DNA of 64,000 bases from Streptomyces asoensis (GTDB taxonomy: Bacteria; Actinomycetota; Actinomycetes; Streptomycetales; Streptomycetaceae): assembly GCF_013085465.1 (NCBI RefSeq), contig NZ_CP049838.1, positions 6,820,001-6,884,000 on the forward strand, read 5' to 3'. Both the position numbers and the translations under genes were made by a program. Under the pieces are notes generated by a model, which did not search any database, was not told where the DNA came from, and saw only the letters and a program-made list of their open reading frames with translations. Shown piece after piece: positions 57,030-64,000 of the stretch (position 1 is the stretch's first letter; each line of letters begins with the position of its first letter).

Positions 57030-58889
57030 TTACGCCAAGCTGTCCCGCCAGGCCCGGTGCAGGTCCGCGAACCGGCCGGTGCCCGCGATCAGTCCGGCCG
57101 GGGTGCCGTCCTCGATGATCCGCCCGTGCTCCATGACCAGGACCCGGTCGGCGATCTCCACGGTCGACAGCCGGTGTGCGATCACCACCGCCGTACGGCC
57201 CTTCAGCACCGTCGCCATCGCCGCCTGCACGGCCCGCTCGCCCGGGATGTCGAGCGAACTGGTCGCCTCGTCGAGGATCAGTACCGCCGGGTCGGCGAGC
57301 AACGCCCGCGCGAACGCGACGAGTTGCCGCTGCCCGGCGGAGATACGGCCACCGCGCTTGCGTACGTCGGTGTCGTAGCCGTCGGGCAGGGCGCTGATGA
57401 ACTCGTGCGCGCCGATCGCCTTCGCCGCCCGCTCGATCTCCTCCCGGCTCGCGTCCGGCCGTCCGATGGCGATGTTCTCGGCGACCGTGCCGGAGAACAG
57501 GAACGCCTCCTGCGTCACCATGACCACCCCGCGCCGCAGTTCGGGCACGGCCAGCTCGCGCAGCTCGACCCCGTCCAGCAGCACCCGCCCCTCGGACGGG
57601 TCGTAGAAGCGGGCGAGCAGCTTGGCCAGCGTGGACTTGCCCGCGCCGGTCGAGCCGACCACGGCGACGGTCTGCCCGGCGGGCAGGGTCAGGTCGAAGC
57701 GGGGGAGGATCTCGCCCCCCGTGCGGTAGCCGAAGGAGACCCCGTCGAAGACGACCTCCCGGCCGGGCAGTTCACTCGCCGGCGGCGGGAGTTCCCGCGG
57801 CGCCTGCGGCTCGGGCACGGACGGCGTCTGCGCGAGCAGCCCCGCGATCTTCTCCAGCGAGGCGGCCGCCGACTGGTAGGAGTTGAGGAACATGGCGAGC
57901 CGGTCTATCGGGTCGTACAGCCGCCGCAGATACAGCACGGCCGCCGCCAGCACCCCCAGCTCCAGCGAGCCGTCGGTCACCCGGGTGGCGCCCCACAGCA
58001 CGATCACCGCGACCGCCGCGTTGGCGACCAGCCGCGATCCGGTGACGTACCGGGCCATCTCCAGGAGCGCGTTGCCGTTGATCCGTTCGTGCCGCCGGTT
58101 CAGGACGCGGAAGTCGGCGTCGTTGACGGGCTCGCGGCGGAACGCGCGCACCGGCCGGATGCCGTTCATCGTCTCCACGAACTTCACGATCACGGCCGCG
58201 ATCGCCGTGGAGCGGGCCCGGAACACCTCCCCGGCGCGCCGCTGGTAGATCCGGACGAGGAGGTACAGCGGTACGAAGGAGGCCACCGCCACGGCCCCGA
58301 GGCCGAGGTCCAGCCAGAGCAGCATCGCCGAGATGTAGAGGAAGGAGAGGATCACCGTCACGAGTTCCTGGAGGCCCTCGCTGAGGAGCTCGCGCAGCGA
58401 CTCCACGTCCGTGGTGGAGCGGGAGATCAGCCGGCCCGAGGTGTAGCGCTCGTGGAAGTCGAGGCTCAGCGCCTGCGCGTGCCGGAAGATCCGGCCGCGC
58501 AGATCGAGCAGCGCGTCCTGGTTGACGCGGGCGGAGGCGATCAGGAACGCGTACTGGAGTCCGCCGGAGACCAGCGCGCACAGCAGATAGCCGACGCCCA
58601 CCGCGACCAGCGGCCCGTGGTCGTCGGCCCGGAACGCCGGTACGGCGCGGTCGATGGCGTACGCCACCAGCAGCGGGCCGGCCTGCACGGCCGCCTGCTG
58701 GAGCAGCAGCAGGAGCGAGGTGAAGGCGACCCGCGCCCTCATGGGCTCGAGCAGGGAACGCAGCAGCGCGCCCGTGGCGCCGGGCGGGGTGGGCAGGACG
58801 TCCTTGTCGAAGGGGTCGTCGGCGGCGGTCCGCGGAGGGACCTCGGGGTCGTCGTCGGTGACGGGGGAAGCGGTGGTGGGGGCGGTCAT
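57030..58889 (-). CDS. ABC half-transporter (multidrug/lipid exporter type), catalytic-Glu subunit
   Basis: 619 residues. N-terminal acidic/Pro tail (~1-35), six TM (~50-330), ATPase with [19 protein letters not shown]-loop, signature RISAGQRQ (ISAGQ for LSGGQ), [11 protein letters not shown] with catalytic Glu, and IAHRLSTVE. Start overlaps the previous gene's stop by four bases (ATGA at 58886-58889). With the partner at 58886-60703 it fits the TmrAB/BmrCD-like heterodimeric exporters, which carry one impaired ATP site. Substrate unknown. Confidence 0.93.
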   Translation of the reverse strand: MTAPTTASPVTDDDPEVPPRTAADDPFDKDVLPTPPGATGALLRSLLEPMRARVAFTSLLLLLQQAAVQAGPLLVAYAIDRAVPAFRADDHGPLVAVGVGYLLCALVSGGLQYAFLIASARVNQDALLDLRGRIFRHAQALSLDFHERYTSGRLISRSTTDVESLRELLSEGLQELVTVILSFLYISAMLLWLDLGLGAVAVASFVPLYLLVRIYQRRAGEVFRARSTAIAAVIVKFVETMNGIRPVRAFRREPVNDADFRVLNRRHERINGNALLEMARYVTGSRLVANAAVAVIVLWGATRVTDGSLELGVLAAAVLYLRRLYDPIDRLAMFLNSYQSAAASLEKIAGLLAQTPSVPEPQAPRELPPPASELPGREVVFDGVSFGYRTGGEILPRFDLTLPAGQTVAVVGSTGAGKSTLAKLLARFYDPSEGRVLLDGVELRELAVPELRRGVVMVTQEAFLFSGTVAENIAIGRPDASREEIERAAKAIGAHEFISALPDGYDTDVRKRGGRISAGQRQLVAFARALLADPAVLILDEATSSLDIPGERAVQAAMATVLKGRTAVVIAHRLSTVEIADRVLVMEHGRIIEDGTPAGLIAGTGRFADLHRAWRDSLA

Positions 58890-60703
58890 CGGCGGTCGGC
58901 CTCCTGTTCACCGAACTGGGTTCCGAACTGAGTTCCGGACGGCTCTCCGGACATGAGGTGGGCGTACTCGGTGTTGCTGCGCAGCAGTTCCTGATGGGTG
59001 CCCACGGCGGTGACGCGCCCGTCGGACAGCAGGGCGACACGGTCGGCGAGGAGCACGGTGGACGGGCGGTGCGCCACGATCAGCGCGGTGGTGTCGGCGA
59101 GGACCTGCCGCAGCGCGGCCTCCACGGCGGCCTCGGTGTGCACGTCCAGCGCGGACAGCGGGTCGTCCAGGACGAGGAACCGGGGCTGCCCGACGACGGC
59201 TCTGGCCAGCGCGAGGCGCTGCCGCTGCCCACCGGAGAGACTGAGCCCCTGCTCGCCGACCTGGGTCTCGACGCCCTGCGGCAACGCGTGCGCGAAGTCG
59301 GCCTGCGCCACGCCCAGCGCCCGCTCCAGCTCGACGGCGCCCGCACCGTCCGCCGCCCCCATGAGGACGTTCTCCCCGACGCTCGCGGAGAACAGGGTCG
59401 GCTCCTCGAAGGCGACGGCGACCCGCGAGCGCAACTCCTCGCGGGACATCGCGGTGATGTCCTCGCCGTCGAGCGTGATGCGGCCGGCGGTCACCTCGTG
59501 CAGCCGGGGGACGAGGGCCGTGAGCGTGGTCTTCCCGCTGCCGGTCGCCCCGACCAGCGCCATGGACTCGCCGGGCCGGATGTGCAGGTCGACGCCGTCG
59601 AGGGTGGGCGGGGAGTCGGGGGAGGCGTCGGGATAGCGGAAGGTGACGCCGTCGAACCGCAGACCGCCGTCGGACGCGGCGGCCCGCCCGCCGTGGCCGT
59701 CGGGCTCCTCGGGCGCCTCGTCCATCACCTCGAAGTAGCGCTCCGTCGCCGTCGCCGCCTCCTGGCTCATCGCCAGCAGGAAACCGATCGAGTCCACCGG
59801 CCAGCGCAGCGCGAGCGCCGTGGACAGGAAGGCGACCAGGGTGCCCGCGGACAGCTCGCCGTCCGCCACCTGCACCACGCCGAGCACCAGCGCCGCCCCG
59901 ATCGCCACCTCCGGGAGCGTCACGATGACGGCCCAGATCGTGGCCAGCAGCCGCGCCTTGTGCAACTCCGTGCCGCGCAGCGTCGACGACAGCTCCCGGA
60001 AGGCCAGCGCCTGGCTCCGGTGCCGCCCGAAGCCCTTGATGATCCTGATCCCGAGGACGCTCTCCTCGACCACCGTCGTCAGGTCCCCGGCCTGGTCCTG
60101 GGAGCGCCGCGCCACGACCGCGTACCGGTTCTCGAAGTACACGCACACCACGACGACGGGGATGGCCGGCCCGAGGATGACCAGCCCGAGCGTCCAGTCC
60201 TGGAGCAGCATGATGACCACTCCGAAGAGGATCGTCACCGAGTTGACAAGCAGGAACGTCAGCGGGAAGGCGAGGAACATGCGCAGCAGCCCCAGATCGG
60301 ACGTCGCCCGGGACAGCAACTGCCCCGAGGCCCACCGGTCGTGGAACGCCACCGGCAGCCGCTGGAGCCGCCCGTAGAGATCCGCCCGCATCTCCGCCTC
60401 GACATGTGACAGCGGACGCGCCACCAGCCAGCGCCGCAGCCCGAACAGCAGCGCCTCCGCGACCCCGAGCAGCAGCAGGCAGAGCGCGCCCAGCCAGACC
60501 CCGGCCGTGTCCCGGTCGGCCACGGGGCCGTCCACCATCCATTTCAGGACGAGCGGAATGACCAGACCCGTACAGGAGGCGAGCACGGCGACGAAGGCGG
60601 CCGCGAACAGCCGTATCCGCACGGGACGGACGTACGGCCACAGGCGCAGCAGGGAGCGTACGGCGGAGCGGTCCTGGGAAGCGGTTGCTGGTGTCCTGGG
60701 CAT
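58886..60703 (-). CDS. ABC half-transporter, subunit with Asp in place of catalytic Glu
   Basis: 605 residues from ATG 60703 (MPRTPATASQDRS). TM domain ~30-320; ATPase with GATGSGKTT, AFEEPTLFS (Glu in place of the usual Q-loop Gln), canonical LSGGQRQR and FLVLDDPLSALD, where the catalytic Glu is Asp, then VAHRPSTV. The Asp is the classical mark of the degenerate-site subunit in heterodimeric exporters. GTG 60706 directly before the ATG is an alternative; no Shine-Dalgarno is seen and TAGGCT lies just upstream, so it may be leaderless. First gene of the four-gene ABC run. Confidence 0.92.
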   Translation of the reverse strand: MPRTPATASQDRSAVRSLLRLWPYVRPVRIRLFAAAFVAVLASCTGLVIPLVLKWMVDGPVADRDTAGVWLGALCLLLLGVAEALLFGLRRWLVARPLSHVEAEMRADLYGRLQRLPVAFHDRWASGQLLSRATSDLGLLRMFLAFPLTFLLVNSVTILFGVVIMLLQDWTLGLVILGPAIPVVVVCVYFENRYAVVARRSQDQAGDLTTVVEESVLGIRIIKGFGRHRSQALAFRELSSTLRGTELHKARLLATIWAVIVTLPEVAIGAALVLGVVQVADGELSAGTLVAFLSTALALRWPVDSIGFLLAMSQEAATATERYFEVMDEAPEEPDGHGGRAAASDGGLRFDGVTFRYPDASPDSPPTLDGVDLHIRPGESMALVGATGSGKTTLTALVPRLHEVTAGRITLDGEDITAMSREELRSRVAVAFEEPTLFSASVGENVLMGAADGAGAVELERALGVAQADFAHALPQGVETQVGEQGLSLSGGQRQRLALARAVVGQPRFLVLDDPLSALDVHTEAAVEAALRQVLADTTALIVAHRPSTVLLADRVALLSDGRVTAVGTHQELLRSNTEYAHLMSGEPSGTQFGTQFGEQEADRR

Positions 60704-60885
60704 CACCGCGAGCCTACGGACCGGCACTGACAACGCCCACCGAGTTTTGGCCCGACCGGGCTCGGCCGCTGGTCCTACGACCTGCGTGTTCGAGGGGTCG
60801 TACCGGCGCATCCACCGATCGGCTGATGCCCGTTCGAGCGAGCCGGCCGATGTGCGGACCCGGGGCCGCCCGCGACGCTGGTGCC

Positions 60886-61161
60886 ATGCCCGTCATCGAA
60901 GTCACCGACCTGCGCAAGTCCTACGACGGCCGTACGGTCGTCGACGGCGTCTCCTTCACCGTGGAGGAGACCGTGGAGGAGGGCGACATGCGGGTACGGC
61001 CGCCGCGGCGTACGGCGTCCGGGTCGAAGCCCCGGCCGTCGTCGCGGATGTCGAGGATGACCCATCTCACCCATCTGTACGCCAAGTTGGCCGTCAACGA
61101 CCGCGCGGCGGCGGTGGCCGTGGCGTACGAACGGGGGATCCTGGGCGGGGCGGGTACCTGA
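60886..61161 (+). pseudogene. mosaic remnant: ABC-ATPase start + antisense histidine-kinase piece + LuxR-type regulator end
   Basis: A 91-codon frame from ATG 60886 to TGA 61161. Residues 1-26 (MPVIEVTDLRKSYDGRTVVDG...) are the start of an ABC transporter ATPase, broken before its Walker A. The last ~32 residues (THLTHLYAKLAVNDRAAAVAVAYERGIL) are the end of a NarL/LuxR-type response regulator HTH. Between them, read on the minus strand (61061 down to 60987), lies VILDIRDDGRGFDPDAVRR, the G1 box of a histidine kinase ATPase domain. A nine-base repeat GTGGAGGAG (60961-60969, 60973-60981) sits at the first junction. It looks like deletion and inversion debris, not a functional gene. Confidence 0.75.
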
Positions 61162-61245
61162 GCGGGGCGGGTACCTGAGCGGGCAGGGACATGCCGATCC
61201 GTCGAGTCCCCGGCCGCCCAGGGGCCGCCCTCTCCGGGTCGCCGC

Positions 61246-62649
61246 TCAGTCGGTGTACGGCAGCAGCCCAGCCGCGGTCCGCTCCCAGGCCGCCTTCAGC
61301 TCGGCGAGCAACTCGGGCCTGTCCGGGGCGAGATCGGCCTGTTCACGGGAGTCGGCGGCCAGGTTGTAGAGATGGTCGGTCTTCGTGGCGTCCTGGTAGT
61401 ACTTCCAGTCCCCGCGCCGCAGCGCCCGGTTGGCCCGGACCCGCCAGAACAGGTCGTGCTCCGGGAGCCGTTCGCCGCGCAGCAGATATCCTGCGAGGCT
61501 CGTGCCGTCCAGCGGGTACGCCGGATCGGGGCGGGCACCCGCCACCTCCAGCAGGGTCGCCGTCCAGTCGGGGGAGACGTTCGGTTCGTGGCTGACCTGG
61601 TGGCCGTCGATGCGGGCGGGCCAGCGGACGATCGTCGGGACCCGGATCCCGCCCTCCAGCAGGACGAACTTCTGGCCGCTGAGGGGCCAGTTGTAGGAGT
61701 AGCGCTCACCGCCGTTGTCGCTGGCGAACAGCACCAGCGTGTTCTCCTCCTGGCCGGAGCGGCGCAGCGCGGTGAGGACCTCGCCGACCGCCGCGTCCAG
61801 GCTCTCCACCATCTGCGCGTACTTCTCGACCGAGCCGCCGTCGTAGTGGTTGAGGGCCCTGCTGACCTCGGCCTGGGTCTTCGCGGCCCGGATCTTCGCC
61901 GCGATCTCGGCGCCCGTCTCGGCGTCGTCCTCCGCGAGCCAGGGCCAGTGCGGGGTGGTGAAGTTGAGGTTCAGCAGCCACGGCCTGTCGTGGTCCCGGC
62001 CGACGTACTCGACCGCCCGCTCGGTGAGGACCTCGGTGTAGTAGCGCAGGTCCTTGTACTCGGCGTCGCCTTCGTAGAGGTCGTAGTCGCCGAGCTGGCC
62101 GAGCTTGGAGAAGTACTCCAGTACGCCCCCGTGGTTGCCGAAGAACTCGTCCCAGCCCGACTTGGTGGGGCTGTAGTCCGGCAGCCAGCCGCAGTGCCAC
62201 TTGCCGATCAGCGCGGTCGAGTAGCCCGCCTTCTTCAGCAGGGAGGCCAGGGTGGGGTGGTTCGGGTCCAGGCCCTGCGTCCTGTTGGCGATCGGCTCGG
62301 CCAGCCCGCCCTTCGTACGGCCCGGGTACCGCCCGGTGTACAGGCTGAACCGGGTGGGGGAGCAGGTCGCCGACCCCGAGTACGCGTCGGTGAAGCGCAC
62401 CCCCTGCCGGGCCAGCCGGTCCAGGTTCGGCGTCCTGATGTGCGGGGCGCCGTAGGAGGACAGGTCGGCCCAGCCGAGGTCGTCACCGAGGATGACCAGG
62501 ATGTTGGGGCGCCTGCCGGAGGCGGCGGGGCGGGCCTTGAACGGGCGTTCGGCGGGCACGGCCTCGGCTGCGGTGGCCGTACCGGCGACGGCGGTCACGG
62601 CACCGCCACCGACTAGACCACCGAAGGTACGACGGGATATCTCAGGCAT
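61246..62649 (-). CDS. Tat-exported sulfatase, formylglycine type
   Basis: 467 residues. N-terminal twin-arginine signal SRRTFGGLVGGGAVTAVAG. Alkaline-phosphatase-fold sulfatase with NILVILGDDLGWADLSSYG (metal-binding Asp pair), the formylglycine motif CSPTRFSLYTGR (Cys to be converted by a formylglycine-generating enzyme, not in this window), GKWHCG and FASDNGG. It hydrolyses a sulfate ester outside the cell; substrate unknown. Start ATG 62649 after GAAGGGC. The neighbours (ABC run, GlgX) are not obviously linked to sulfate metabolism. Confidence 0.93.
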   Translation of the reverse strand: MPEISRRTFGGLVGGGAVTAVAGTATAAEAVPAERPFKARPAASGRRPNILVILGDDLGWADLSSYGAPHIRTPNLDRLARQGVRFTDAYSGSATCSPTRFSLYTGRYPGRTKGGLAEPIANRTQGLDPNHPTLASLLKKAGYSTALIGKWHCGWLPDYSPTKSGWDEFFGNHGGVLEYFSKLGQLGDYDLYEGDAEYKDLRYYTEVLTERAVEYVGRDHDRPWLLNLNFTTPHWPWLAEDDAETGAEIAAKIRAAKTQAEVSRALNHYDGGSVEKYAQMVESLDAAVGEVLTALRRSGQEENTLVLFASDNGGERYSYNWPLSGQKFVLLEGGIRVPTIVRWPARIDGHQVSHEPNVSPDWTATLLEVAGARPDPAYPLDGTSLAGYLLRGERLPEHDLFWRVRANRALRRGDWKYYQDATKTDHLYNLAADSREQADLAPDRPELLAELKAAWERTAAGLLPYTD

Positions 62650-62738
62650 GCCCTTCAGTTGATCAGCGGGCTCCGCGTCCTGGCCAGGAATCCGGCGTGG
62701 AGTTCACGGTCCTGAAACGTTGTCTCAGCCGACCACCT

Positions 62739-64000
<1,262 letters not shown>

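Noticed and set aside
60775..61074. 99-codon minus-strand frame over the mosaic remnant as a real gene
   Set aside because: That frame is not the histidine-kinase frame; the kinase-like fragment is only 25 codons in a different register and is incomplete.

Overview
This 64 kb window is high-GC DNA with strong third-position GC bias, many GTG starts, ATGA/GTGA gene overlaps and secreted proteins typical of a Streptomyces chromosome. The order pyk-ackA-pta-pfkA, then dctA with a CitA/DcuS-type two-component system, then glgE-treS-pep2-glgB-glgP is the arrangement I know from the chromosomal core of S. coelicolor and relatives. I see no tRNA, rRNA, phage, IS element or CRISPR. Species cannot be fixed from the sequence alone.

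Layout. 1-3982: end of a secreted matrixin-like protease, an ArsR-type regulator divergent from an MFS exporter, a MarR regulator and a small DUF3817 membrane protein. 4051-7751: isobutyryl-CoA mutase large subunit (icmA) behind a palindrome-overlapped promoter that looks leaderless, a convergent TetR regulator and a thioredoxin-TPR protein. 7752-11263: palindrome-rich regulatory region and long leader, then a three-gene operon for envelope or secreted proteins (DUF6230, DUF6114, Ser/Asp-rich protein) ending at a very strong terminator. 11309-17343: central carbon genes pyk, ackA, pta and divergent pfkA. 17378-19659: an HTH protein, a nucleoside phosphorylase-fold protein with a C-terminal amyloid-signalling-like motif, and a divergent four-TM membrane protein, followed by G-rich direct repeats. 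19950-23970: dctA and its two-component system. 23980-27271: aldo/keto reductase, epimerase, Lrp and MerR regulators, thioredoxin. 27340-29622: HelD-like RNA polymerase-associated helicase.

29758-41939 is the alpha-glucan block. Trehalose synthase (TreS) and maltokinase (Pep2) make maltose 1-phosphate, GlgE polymerises it, GlgB branches the product, and GlgP degrades it from the divergent side of a subtilisin-like protease. A partial GlgX-type debranching enzyme ends the window at 62739-64000, so most enzymes for making and degrading branched alpha-glucan lie here.

42053-48811: a membrane-anchored hypothetical protein, a three-gene MoxR ATPase/VWA-metallopeptidase module, a lipoprotein and a DUF1990 protein. 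48884-52923: two tandem paralogous thermolysin-family (M4) proteases, one with an added P domain. 53393-60703: four ABC half-transporters forming two heterodimers; in the downstream pair, sequence decay has concentrated in one composite ATP site. 60886-61161: a tiny mosaic pseudogene stitched from ABC-ATPase, histidine-kinase (reverse strand) and LuxR-type fragments. 61246-62649: a Tat-exported sulfatase.

The best candidates for something little described are the nucleosidase/membrane-protein pair at 18184-19659, the promoter architecture of icmA, the DUF6230/DUF6114 operon with its palindromic control region, the MoxR/VWA triple and the asymmetric ABC pair. All functional statements are from reading the sequence; no database search was run.
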